Shown here: positions 24,961-31,949 of the stretch, piece after piece
How the letters are laid out: the number at the start of each line of letters is the position of its first letter
How positions within the stretch are numbered: position 1 is the first letter of the stretch
Assembly (NCBI GenBank): GCA_005879795.1
Contig: VBKJ01000103.1
Span: 1-42,059 of the forward strand
Length of the DNA: 42,059 nucleotides
Reading direction: 5' to 3'
Source of the DNA: Deltaproteobacteria bacterium
GTDB taxonomy: Bacteria > Desulfobacterota > Binatia > DP-6
Notes under the pieces: model-generated
Told to the model about the DNA's origin: nothing
The model's input: only the letters and a program-made list of their open reading frames with translations
The model's database searches: none
Program-made: the position numbers and the translations under genes

Positions 24961-25086
24961 GCGTCGGGCGGTGGCGGCTAGGTCCTGCGCAAGAAGGCGT
25001 CGCGAACCCCGTCAGGTCCGGAAGGAAGCAGCGGTACCGAATGTCCTCCTGTGCCGCAGGGCGCCCTAGCCGTTACCGCCGGACGC
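24961..25086 (+). ncRNA. ffs: signal recognition particle RNA (4.5S type)
   Basis: The RNA component of the signal recognition particle, which with Ffh targets membrane proteins. The conserved tip is unmistakable: GTCAGGTCCGGAAGGAAGCA at 25011-25030, with GCGGTA directly after it. The two ends pair over a long distance, GCGTC...GGCGGCTAGG at the 5' side with CCTAGCCGTTACCGCC...GACGC at the 3' side, giving a single long hairpin of about 126 bases, without an Alu domain. Exact ends are estimated from the pairing. Placement directly before dnaX is common in bacteria. Confidence 0.93.
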
Positions 25087-25111
25087 CTCTGGCCTCGCCG
25101 CGTAGTAGTAG

Positions 25112-26695
25112 ATGACATACCAGGTGCTCGCCCGGCGGCTTCGGCCGCAGCGCTTCGCAGACGTGGTCGGGCAGGATCACGTGACCCGTACCCTGCAGGC
25201 TGCCATCGCCGCGGGCCGCGTGGCGCACGCCTTCCTCTTCAGCGGCCCGCGCGGCGTCGGCAAGACCACCACGGCGCGGCTGCTCGCCAAGGCCCTCAAC
25301 TGCGAGCGGGGCCTGACGCCGGAGCCCTGCAACGCCTGCTCGAACTGCAGGGAGATCGGCGACGGCACGGCCTTCGACGTCCTCGAGATCGACGGCGCCT
25401 CGCACACCCAGGTCGACAAGATGCGCGACCTGATGGAGACGGTCGCGCACCTGCCGCTCAAGAGCCGCTTCAAGATCTTCATCATCGACGAGGTCCACAT
25501 GCTCTCGTCGCACTCCTTCAATGCGCTCTTGAAGACGCTCGAGGAGCCGCCGGCGCACGTGAAGTTCGTCTTCGCCACCACCGAGCCGCACAAGGTGCTG
25601 GCGACGGTGATCTCGCGCTGCCAGCGCTACGACCTCCGGCGCATCGGCCTGGGCGAGCTGCGCGCGCACCTCCGGCGCACGGCCGACGCCGAGGGGCTCG
25701 CGCTCTCGGAGGAGGCGCTGGCCCTCGTGGCGCGGGAGGCGGAGGGGAGCCTGCGGGACGCGCAGTCCCTCCTCGAGCAGGTGCTCACGGCCGCGGGCGG
25801 TGCGGCCGACGCCGCCACCGTGCGACAGGTGCTCGGCGCGGCGGACCGGCGGCTCGTGCTGGCGGTGGCCGACGCCATCCTGGGCGGCGACCCCGCCGCC
25901 TGCGTCCGCCACCTCGGCGAGCTCCATGCGCACGGCTACGACGCGCAGCGCTTCTGCCGTGATCTCCTCGAGCATTTCCGCCACCTGGCCGTGCTGGCCG
26001 CGACCGGCGAGCGCGCGCTGGTGGCCGACCTGCCGGAGGCGGACGTGGACGCACTCGCCGCGCAGGCCGAGCGCCGCTCGGCCGACGACCTGCAGCGTTT
26101 CTTCCGTCTCCTCCTCGAGGCGGACGAGGCGCTCGCGGCGCCCGCGCGCAGCGTCGACCCGAAGCTGGTCCTCGAGATGTGCGCGGTGCGGCTCGCGACG
26201 CTGCCGTCGCTCCTGCCGCTGGACGACATCCTCCGCCGCCTGGAGGCCCTGGGCGGGGGAAACCCCGCCGCTCCCGGCCCGGCACCTGACGGCGCCTTGC
26301 GCGAGAGCGCACCGCCGTCGCCCGGTGGCGACCTGTGGGAGCGGTTCCTGGCCCGCGTACAGGAGGCAAAGCTGGTCGCGCCCTACATGATGCTCGTGAG
26401 CGGCACGCTGCTCGGGGCCGACGGCGAAGCGCTCCGCATCGGAATCGAGAACGAGGCGGCGCGGCGGGAGCTGTCGCGCAAGGAGACCCTGCAGCGCCTG
26501 CGCGCCATCGCGAGCGAGGTCGCCGGACGCGAGCTCCGGGTGGAGGTGGGTCCGCTGCCGAGCGAGCACGCCGGCCAGGCGCCTCTCGCGCAGGCCCGGC
26601 GGCGCACCGAGGAGACGCTCGCCGATCCGATGGTGCAAGCCGCGGTCGAGATCTTTGGCGCCGAGGTGCGCGGCGTGCGGGACCGGCGCCGGTAG
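25112..26695 (+). CDS. dnaX: DNA polymerase III subunit gamma/tau
   Basis: The 527-residue clamp-loader ATPase of the replicative polymerase. The N-terminal AAA+ domain has Walker [10 protein letters not shown] (about residues 44-52), a four-Cys zinc module (Cys64, Cys73, Cys76, Cys79), Walker B with [10 protein letters not shown], and sensor 1 in [10 protein letters not shown]; the arginine-finger SRC motif is in VISRCQRYD. Domain III follows, then a Pro-rich hinge near residue 390 and a short tau-like C-terminus. It starts at ATG 25112, giving the typical [15 protein letters not shown]. No strong ribosome-binding site is seen. It begins an operon with ybaB and recR. Confidence 0.97.
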   Translation: MTYQVLARRLRPQRFADVVGQDHVTRTLQAAIAAGRVAHAFLFSGPRGVGKTTTARLLAKALNCERGLTPEPCNACSNCREIGDGTAFDVLEIDGASHTQVDKMRDLMETVAHLPLKSRFKIFIIDEVHMLSSHSFNALLKTLEEPPAHVKFVFATTEPHKVLATVISRCQRYDLRRIGLGELRAHLRRTADAEGLALSEEALALVAREAEGSLRDAQSLLEQVLTAAGGAADAATVRQVLGAADRRLVLAVADAILGGDPAACVRHLGELHAHGYDAQRFCRDLLEHFRHLAVLAATGERALVADLPEADVDALAAQAERRSADDLQRFFRLLLEADEALAAPARSVDPKLVLEMCAVRLATLPSLLPLDDILRRLEALGGGNPAAPGPAPDGALRESAPPSPGGDLWERFLARVQEAKLVAPYMMLVSGTLLGADGEALRIGIENEAARRELSRKETLQRLRAIASEVAGRELRVEVGPLPSEHAGQAPLAQARRRTEETLADPMVQAAVEIFGAEVRGVRDRRR

Positions 26696-26701
26696 CGCGC
26701 G

Positions 26702-27028
26702 ATGGGTAAGGGCTTCGACCTGGGTGGGCTCTTCCGGCAGGCGCAGCAGCTGCAGGAGAAGATCGCGAGCATCCAGCAGGAACTGGCCGAGCGCACGGTC
26801 GAGGCGAGCGCGGGCGGCGGCATGGTGACCGCCGTGGTGAGCGGGAAGCTCGAGGTGGTAGGGCTCCACATCGACCCCTCTCTCCTCGAGAAGCCCGACG
26901 CGGACATGCTCCGGGACCTCGTCGTGGCGGCGGTGAACGCGGGCCTCCGGGCTGCGCAGCGCATGCTGTCGGAGGAGATGGGGAAGCTGACCGGCGGCCT
27001 CGGCATCAAGCTCCCGGGGCTGGGCTGA
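26702..27028 (+). CDS. ybaB: YbaB/EbfC family nucleoid-associated protein
   Basis: The 108-residue protein forms small dimers that bind DNA in the nucleoid. The family pattern is clear: a long N-terminal helix ([26 protein letters not shown]), the strand pair [22 protein letters not shown], and a C-terminal helix with [15 protein letters not shown]. It starts six bases after dnaX and is followed by recR after three bases, the conserved dnaX-ybaB-recR operon. Confidence 0.96.
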   Translation: MGKGFDLGGLFRQAQQLQEKIASIQQELAERTVEASAGGGMVTAVVSGKLEVVGLHIDPSLLEKPDADMLRDLVVAAVNAGLRAAQRMLSEEMGKLTGGLGIKLPGLG

Positions 27029-27031
27029 GCC

Positions 27032-27628
27032 GTGGCCCAGCCGCCCTCCATGACGCGCCTGATCGAGCAGCTCATGCGGCTGCCGGGGATCGGCGAGAAG
27101 ACGGCGGCCCGGCTCGCGTTCCACATCCTGCGCGCCGACCGGCCGTACGCGCGGGCGCTCGCCGAGGCCGTGCTGGCGGTCAAGGAGGAGACCCGCCTCT
27201 GCTCGGTCTGCTTCGCACTCACCGAAGCGGATCCGTGCCCGATCTGTACCGATCCGGCGCGCCTTCCCGACGCGATCTGCGTCGTGGAGGAGCCGGCCGA
27301 CCTGCTCGCCGTCGAGCGCGCGCGAGAGTTTCGCGGCCGCTATCACGTGCTGCACGGCACGCTCGCGCCGCTCGACGGCGTGGGGCCCGACGAGCTCAAG
27401 ATCGAGCCGCTCCTGGCTCGCCTTCGCGCCGGCGCGGTGCGCGAGGTGATCGTCGCCACCAACCCCACGACCGAGGGCGAGGCGACGGCGCTCTACCTTG
27501 CCCGGCTGATCAAGCCTCTCGGCATCCGCGTGACCCGCATCGCGCATGGCATTCCGGTCGGGGGCGACCTCGAGTACGCCGACGTGGTCACGGTCGGCCG
27601 CGCCCTCGAGGGCCGCCGGGAGATGTAG
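27032..27628 (+). CDS. recR: recombination mediator protein RecR
   Basis: The 198-residue protein works with RecF/RecO in loading RecA at gaps. Domains in order: the helix-hairpin-helix [20 protein letters not shown], the four-Cys zinc finger (CSVC...CPIC with [16 protein letters not shown]), and the Toprim domain with [19 protein letters not shown] and [15 protein letters not shown]. The start is GTG 27032, three bases after the ybaB stop. Length matches the family (about 198-200). Confidence 0.97.
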   Translation: MAQPPSMTRLIEQLMRLPGIGEKTAARLAFHILRADRPYARALAEAVLAVKEETRLCSVCFALTEADPCPICTDPARLPDAICVVEEPADLLAVERAREFRGRYHVLHGTLAPLDGVGPDELKIEPLLARLRAGAVREVIVATNPTTEGEATALYLARLIKPLGIRVTRIAHGIPVGGDLEYADVVTVGRALEGRREM

Positions 27629-27739
27629 GGAGGCCGCCGCCGAGCAGGCCGACGGGGTTTGGCCGCATCGGAGCAGCGCAGCGCGCGGGAGCCGCGAGCA
27701 GCGGACGGGCCCCCGAACAAGCCTGACGGCGACGGCGGT

Positions 27740-27769
27740 TTGCGCACCCCCGGCGCTTTCGCCTATAAG
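27740..27769 (+). promoter_or_regulatory. candidate promoter of the split tRNA-Asn gene
   Basis: TTGCGC (27740-27745) and TATAAG (27764-27769) are 18 bases apart, nine bases before the first base of the tRNA. The good -10 hexamer stands out in this GC-rich region. Confidence 0.5.
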
Positions 27770-27777
27770 CTCGTCGT

Positions 27778-28098
27778 TCCCCGGTAGCTCAGTAGGTAGA
27801 GCGATCGGCTGTGGCCATGACGCAGCCTCACCGGGAAACCGGTGAGTGAAAAGCGGGTGAATTCAGGGAAGCCTAAGTGCAGGGTCGGGGCATATGGTAA
27901 CCCTGAGCCGAGCCCTCCGAGAACGCAGGGCGGAGGGAAGGTGCAGAGACTAGGGAGTGACGGAAGGATAATCTCCCCACGAGCGCCCGCCGCCTACAGG
28001 CCGTCCGGCCCACGGCGATGAGATAGTCCACCCCCGTCGGAAACGGCGGGACCGGTGTAACCGATTGGTCGCTGGTTCGAGTCCGGCCCGGGGAGCCA
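27778..28098 (+). tRNA. tRNA-Asn(GUU) interrupted by a group I intron in the anticodon
   Basis: Exon 1 is 27778-27812 and exon 2 is 28058-28098; joined they give a 76-base tRNA with every canonical arm. The acceptor pairs TCCCCGG with CCGGGGA (discriminator G, CCA encoded at 28096-28098); the D arm is GCTC-AGTAGGTA-GAGC; the anticodon stem is ATCGG/CCGAT with loop CTGTTAA, hence anticodon GTT; the variable loop is TGGTC; the T arm is GCTGG-TTCGAGT-CCGGC. The intron falls between anticodon bases 35 and 36. Without splicing the tRNA cannot work, and if no second tRNA-Asn gene exists the intron's self-splicing is essential. The gene follows recR by about 150 bases. Confidence 0.93.
27813..28057 (+). 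ncRNA. group I self-splicing intron (Azoarcus-like, IC3-type)
   Basis: A 245-base intron without an ORF. P1: exon GGCTGT (27807-27812) with GCAGCC (27822-27827), giving the required U-G pair at the 5' splice site; the last intron base is G (28057). P2: TCACCGG/CCGGTGA closed by GAAA (27828-27845). P3: GCGGGTG (27853-27859) with CGCCCGC (27984-27990). P4: TCAGGG (27863-27868) with CCCTGA (27901-27906). P5 and P5a: GCC/GGT and GTGC/GCAT. P6a: CCCTCCG/CGGAGGG (27913-27937). P7: GACTA (27948-27952) with TAGTC (28024-28028), inside the conserved GTGCAGAGACTA and GATAGTCC elements. P8: 27991-28017. P9: CCCGTCG-GAAA-CGGCGGG (28033-28050). The core closely resembles the Azoarcus tRNA-Ile intron as I remember it. 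Confidence 0.93.
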
Positions 28099-28174
28099 AA
28101 TCCGAAGAGGGTCGTCGGAGGTGACTCCGGCGGCCCTTTTCCTTTCGCGCCCGGCGTGCGATGAGCGCGGGGGG

Positions 28175-29122
28175 ATGACGGCCGCGATCACGCGCGCGAT
28201 CCACACCAACGGCATTCGCATGGCGGTCAGCGAGCAGGGCGAGGGCCCGCCGGTGGTGCTTTGCCACGGCTTTCCCGAGATCGCTTACTCGTGGCGCCAT
28301 CAGATTCCGGCGCTCGCCACGGCCGGCTTCCACGCCATCGCACCCGATCAACGCGGCTACGGCGCGACGGAGCGGCCGGCGGCCGTCACCGACTACGACA
28401 TTCGCCATCTGACCGACGATCTCGTCGGGCTCCTCGACGCGCTCGGTCTCCAGCGCGCGGTCTTCGCCGGCCACGACTGGGGTGGCATCGTGGTCTGGCA
28501 CATGGCGCTCCTCCACCCGGCGCGCACCGCGGGCGTGATCGGGGTCAACACGCCGTACTTCCCGCGTCCGTCGGCGCCGCCCCTCACGCTCATGCGCGCC
28601 ATGTGGGGGGAAAACTACTACGTCGTCCACTTCCAGAAGCCGGGCGAGGCGGACACGGCCCTGGTGCGCGACGTCCGGCGCGTGTTCACCCAGCTCATGC
28701 GCTCGGGCGTGCCGCTCGAGGAGACCCGCAAGCTGTGGCACCGCCGGAACCTGGTCGAGGCTGTCACGGGAGCCGAGCTGCCGGGCCGCCCGCTCCTCTC
28801 CGAGGAGGAGCTCGGGGTCTACGTGCGCGCCTTCGAGCGCACCGGCTTCACGGGCGGGATCAACTGGTACCGTAACATGGACCGGAACTGGGAGACGACG
28901 CCCGAGCTCGCCGGGGCGACGATCGCCGTCCCGTCGTTGATGATCACCGCGGAGCACGACCCCGTCCTGCGGCCCCAGCTGGCCGAGGCGATGCGCGACC
29001 TCGTGCCCGATCTCGAGACGGTCATGATCCCGGGCTGCGGCCACTGGACGCAGCAGGAGCGACCCGGCGAGCTCTCCCGCATCATGATCGACTGGCTCAC
29101 GCGCCGCTTCCGCCGGGCCTGA
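28175..29122 (+). CDS. alpha/beta hydrolase, probable soluble epoxide hydrolase
   Basis: The 315-residue enzyme has the epoxide-hydrolase arrangement of the alpha/beta fold: oxyanion-hole HGFPE, the sequence APDQRGYGATERP, nucleophile Asp101 in AGHDWGGIVVW, a cap domain with GFTGGINWYRNMDRNW (the Tyr that polarises the epoxide), the acid region AEHDPVL, and the base His290 in GCGHWTQQERP. By family it opens an epoxide to a diol with water in the cytoplasm; the natural substrate is unknown. ATG 28175 follows a GCGGGGGG tract; the earlier in-frame codon at 28121 adds a non-conserved N-terminus and almost touches the tRNA gene. It stands alone, 76 bases from the tRNA end. Confidence 0.92.
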   Translation: MTAAITRAIHTNGIRMAVSEQGEGPPVVLCHGFPEIAYSWRHQIPALATAGFHAIAPDQRGYGATERPAAVTDYDIRHLTDDLVGLLDALGLQRAVFAGHDWGGIVVWHMALLHPARTAGVIGVNTPYFPRPSAPPLTLMRAMWGENYYVVHFQKPGEADTALVRDVRRVFTQLMRSGVPLEETRKLWHRRNLVEAVTGAELPGRPLLSEEELGVYVRAFERTGFTGGINWYRNMDRNWETTPELAGATIAVPSLMITAEHDPVLRPQLAEAMRDLVPDLETVMIPGCGHWTQQERPGELSRIMIDWLTRRFRRA

Positions 29123-29203
29123 GTACCGCCGACGCCGAGCCGGCCGGATCCGTCCCGGGAGTTTGACTTCCCGGCGCCGGCCGGCGTTCAGTGCGCCGCG
29201 ACC

Positions 29204-29839
29204 ATGTGGCGCGGAGGCATCGGGCTCGTGCTGCTGCTCGGCACGGCGCACGTGATGGCGCGCGTGGCCGGGGCGCGCGCCGCCGCCGACCTGTCGAAGG
29301 CGGTGCCGATCGCGCTCCTGGCGGGGCTCGTCGCGGCCGAGCCAGCCCCCGTCGGCCACGCGTACCGCTGGCTCGTGTTCGCCGGGCTCCTCTGCTCGCT
29401 CGGGGGGGACGTCTGCCTCCTCTTGCCGCGCGGCTTCGTCGCGGGCCTGCTCCACTTTCTGGTGGCGCACCTCCTCTACATCGCAGCCTTCGCGCGCGAG
29501 GCGGCGTGGAGCGCGTCCGCATGGGCGCTGCTCGCACCCTTCGCGCTCGGCAGCCTCGCGATGCTCCGCTACCTCTGGCCGCATCTCGGGCGCGACCGGG
29601 CCCCGGTCGGCGTCTACGTGAGCGTCATCGCCGTCATGGGCTGGCGTGCGGCGGTGCGCGCGACGGCCGCGCCGAGCGCGAGCGGCGAGCTCGCGCTCGC
29701 CGGCGCGCTCCTCTTCATGCTCTCCGACGGGCTGCTCGCGACCGACCGCTTCGCACGCCGGCTGCGGGCGGCCGATGCCACGGTCATGACGACCTACTAC
29801 GCCGCGCAGACGCTGATCGCGCTCTCGGTGCGCGGCTGA
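29204..29839 (+). CDS. YhhN/TMEM86 family protein, lysoplasmalogenase-like
   Basis: The 211-residue membrane protein has about eight hydrophobic segments. Conserved features of the YhhN family are the Lys in DLSKAVPIAL, the acidic membrane motif LLCSLGGDVCLLLP, FLVAHLLYIAAF, and LFMLSDGLLATDRF near the C-terminus. Characterised members hydrolyse the vinyl-ether bond of lysoplasmalogens. Bacterial members are widespread, but substrates are rarely shown, so the enzyme activity is inferred. It is convergent with comF, with an 11-base gap. Confidence 0.88.
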   Translation: MWRGGIGLVLLLGTAHVMARVAGARAAADLSKAVPIALLAGLVAAEPAPVGHAYRWLVFAGLLCSLGGDVCLLLPRGFVAGLLHFLVAHLLYIAAFAREAAWSASAWALLAPFALGSLAMLRYLWPHLGRDRAPVGVYVSVIAVMGWRAAVRATAAPSASGELALAGALLFMLSDGLLATDRFARRLRAADATVMTTYYAAQTLIALSVRG

Positions 29840-29850
29840 TCTCCAGCGCG

Positions 29851-30576
29851 TCACGGGGCCCGGCCGACCGTGTAGACGTCGACGCGGGCGGCGCCGGCGG
29901 CGAGGAGCGCGCGGGCGCACGCGTCGGCCGTCGCTCCGGTCGTGAGCACGTCGTCCACGAGCACGATCGAGCGCGCGCGGCACAGGCGCGGGGCCCGCAC
30001 GGCGAACGCGCCGTCCAGGTTCCTCCGGCGCTCGGCGGCCGGCAGCCGCGCCTGCACGTCGGTGGCGCGGGTGCGCACGAGGAGGCGCGGCGCGAGCGGC
30101 AGCCCGCGCCGCCGGCCGAGCGCGCGCGCGAGGAGGAGCGCCTGATTGAAGCCGCGCGCGCGCAGGCGCGCGGGGTGGAGGGGAACGGGAACCAGGAGCG
30201 CGTTGGGACGGAAGGGATAGCGCTCCGCGAGCAGCGCGCCGAGCGCGCCGGCCAGCCGCCGCCGGCGGCGATACTTGAGACCCTGGACCGCCGCCGCGAG
30301 CGGATTGAGACCGGAGGCCGAGGGGAGATACAATGCGGCTGCACGCGCAGCGGTGAAGGCGGGGGGATGGTGGGCGCAGCCGGGACACGAATCGCTCGGG
30401 CAGCTCGCTCCGAGCGGGACGCCGCACGAGCGGCAGAGGGGCGCGGGCGGCGCCGCCATCGCGGCGCGGCAGCCCGCGCACAGGCACGAGCGGTGGCCGA
30501 GCGGCAGCGGAGCCTCGCACGCCTCGCAGTGCGGGGGAAAGAGGAGGTCGGGCAGTATCGGGAGCCAGCGCCGCAT
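29851..30576 (-). CDS. comF: ComF family phosphoribosyltransferase-like protein
   Basis: A protein of about 241 residues. The N-terminus has the ComF zinc module with four Cys pairs (FPPHCEACEAPL, CLCAGC, CRSCG, CPGCAHH). The PRTase part has KYRRRRRLAGALGALLAE, PVPLHPARLRARGFNQALLLAR, and the PRPP loop VLVDDVLTTGATADAC. In naturally competent bacteria ComF helps bring in single-stranded DNA; elsewhere its role is unclear. The start at 30576 gives MRRWLPILPDLLFPPHC, the normal N-terminus; an ATG at 30603 adds nine residues. Confidence 0.93.
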   Translation of the reverse strand: MRRWLPILPDLLFPPHCEACEAPLPLGHRSCLCAGCRAAMAAPPAPLCRSCGVPLGASCPSDSCPGCAHHPPAFTAARAAALYLPSASGLNPLAAAVQGLKYRRRRRLAGALGALLAERYPFRPNALLVPVPLHPARLRARGFNQALLLARALGRRRGLPLAPRLLVRTRATDVQARLPAAERRRNLDGAFAVRAPRLCRARSIVLVDDVLTTGATADACARALLAAGAARVDVYTVGRAP

Positions 30577-30650
30577 GGCGAACCGAGGGCGGCGCGACAC
30601 CATTGTGAGGCTGTGCGGCGCTCAAGCAACCGGGGCGGAGGAGGTGAGCG

Positions 30651-30794
30651 GTGAGGAACTTCTGGGCCGGCGTCTTGCTCGGGGTGGCGGCGGCGTACTG
30701 GTACTGCACCCAGGGGGACCACGTGCGCGCGGTCGCTGCGTCGTGGTGGGCGCGTGCCTCGGCGCCGCCCCCGTTCACCCACGAGAAGCCCTGA
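30651..30794 (+). CDS. 47-residue single-pass membrane protein
   Basis: A short gene with an excellent ribosome-binding site (GGAGGAGGTGAGC) directly before GTG 30651. The product begins MRNFWAGVLLGVAAAYWYC, a hydrophobic segment that would span the membrane, followed by about 28 mostly polar residues ending in HEKP. Codon use has high third-position GC. It starts 74 bases from comF on the opposite strand and precedes the yqeY-like gene by 66 bases. Function unknown. Confidence 0.6.
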   Translation: MRNFWAGVLLGVAAAYWYCTQGDHVRAVAASWWARASAPPPFTHEKP

Positions 30795-30860
30795 GGCGCT
30801 GTGCCGGTTTCGCGCCGCCGCGCTTTACAACCTCGCGACTTCTCCTTACCCTAACGCGCG

Positions 30861-31319
30861 ATGCCCGCACTCACGGAGCAGCAGCTCGCCGACGACCTGA
30901 CGCGCGCCATGAAGGCGCGCGAGATGTCGCGCGTCTACGTGCTGCGCGGTCTCCTCACCGCGGCCAAGAACCTGAAGGTCGAGCGGCGGGGCGCCGCGCT
31001 CGCGGAGGCGGACCTGGTGCAGCTCGTGCGCCGCGAGATCCGCAAGCGCGAGGAGGCCGAGGAGTTCGCCGTCAAGGCCGGCCGCAGCGAGCTCGTCGAC
31101 CAGAACCGCGCGGAGCGCGTGTTCCTCGAGGCGTATGCGCCGGCGCCGCTAGCCCCCGCCGAGCTGGAAGAGGCCATCCGCGCCATCGCAGCGCGGCCGG
31201 CGGAGCGCACTCTGGGCGCGATCATGGGCGCGCTGCGCGAGCGGTTCGCCGGCCGCTTCGACGGCCGGCAGGCAAGCGAGATCGCGCGCCGCGTACTGGC
31301 CGAGCCCGCCCGCGCCTGA
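30861..31319 (+). CDS. GatB/YqeY domain-containing protein
   Basis: The 152-residue protein is almost all helix. Family motifs are LADDLTRAMKAREMSRVYVLRGLLTAAKN, the RREIRKREEAEEFAVKAGR segment, and LGAIMGALRERFAGRFDGRQASEIARRVL at the end. The C-terminal fold is shared with the tail of GatB, the tRNA-dependent amidotransferase subunit, but stand-alone YqeY proteins have no settled function. It is followed by greA after seven bases, suggesting an operon. Confidence 0.94.
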   Translation: MPALTEQQLADDLTRAMKAREMSRVYVLRGLLTAAKNLKVERRGAALAEADLVQLVRREIRKREEAEEFAVKAGRSELVDQNRAERVFLEAYAPAPLAPAELEEAIRAIAARPAERTLGAIMGALRERFAGRFDGRQASEIARRVLAEPARA

Positions 31320-31326
31320 GGAGCTC

Positions 31327-31806
31327 ATGGAGCTGCCGGTCATCGCCCGGCTCAAGAAGGAGCTGGCGGATCTCAGGTACGAGCTGAACGTCAAGCTGCC
31401 CAAGGAGCTCGAGGCGGCCCGCGCGCACGGCGATCTCTCCGAGAACGCCGAGTACGAGGCCGCGAAGGCGCGGCAGGACTATGTCCGCTCGCGCATCGGA
31501 CAGCTCGAGGGGCGGGTGCGCGAGCTGTCGATGTACAACGTCGCTTCGATCCCGCGCGACGTGGTCGCCTACGGCAGTCGGGTCACGGTGGAGGACGACG
31601 CCGGGGAGTCGATGGCTTACGAGATCGTGTTCCCCGAGGAGGTGGACGCGGGCAGGGGGCAGATATCCCTCTCCTCGCCGCTCGGACGCGCGCTGCTCAA
31701 CAAGGCGGTAGGCGACGAGGTCGAGGTGCAGACGCCGAGCGGCAAGCGGACGTATCAGATCCTCGAGCTCGTGACGCTGCACCACCTGCAGCAGGGCGAG
31801 CGGTAG
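31327..31806 (+). CDS. greA: transcription elongation factor GreA
   Basis: The 159-residue factor inserts its coiled coil into the RNA polymerase secondary channel and stimulates cleavage of backtracked RNA. The N-terminal coiled coil (LKKELADLRYEL...LSENAEYEAAKARQDYVRSRIGQLEGRVREL) carries the acidic tip (GDLSENAEYE), and the C-terminal FKBP-like domain ends with SPLGRALLNKAVGDEVEVQTPSG. GAGGAGCTC precedes ATG 31327. The start reads MELPVIARLKKEL, a little shorter than the E. coli N-terminus. Confidence 0.96.
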   Translation: MELPVIARLKKELADLRYELNVKLPKELEAARAHGDLSENAEYEAAKARQDYVRSRIGQLEGRVRELSMYNVASIPRDVVAYGSRVTVEDDAGESMAYEIVFPEEVDAGRGQISLSSPLGRALLNKAVGDEVEVQTPSGKRTYQILELVTLHHLQQGER

Positions 31807-31909
31807 CGGGACGCTTTCCCCCGGTCCGGCGCGGCCGGGCCCCTGCCGGCCCCCGGCGCCGAACCGGCGGGGTTGAGGGGTGAAACGGCAGTATTGTACG
31901 GTACGCGCC

Positions 31910-31935
31910 GCTCGCGCCCGCAGGCGGGCGCGAGC
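31910..31935 (+). promoter_or_regulatory. strong hairpin 14 bases before the acyl-CoA ligase start
   Basis: GCTCGCGCCCG (31910-31920) and CGGGCGCGAGC (31925-31935) are perfect complements: 11 pairs around a 4-base loop CAGG. There is no T-run, so it is not an intrinsic terminator. It would lie in the leader mRNA of the ligase gene and could also be a DNA operator. Confidence 0.45.
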
Positions 31936-31949
31936 TGGGAAGGGCGCGC

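Noticed and set aside
27994-28221. An ORF inside the group I intron (homing endonuclease)
   Set aside because: The only frame there crosses the 3' exon and its translation (PGPDSNQRPIG) is again an antisense tRNA T-arm artefact; the intron is too small to hold an endonuclease.
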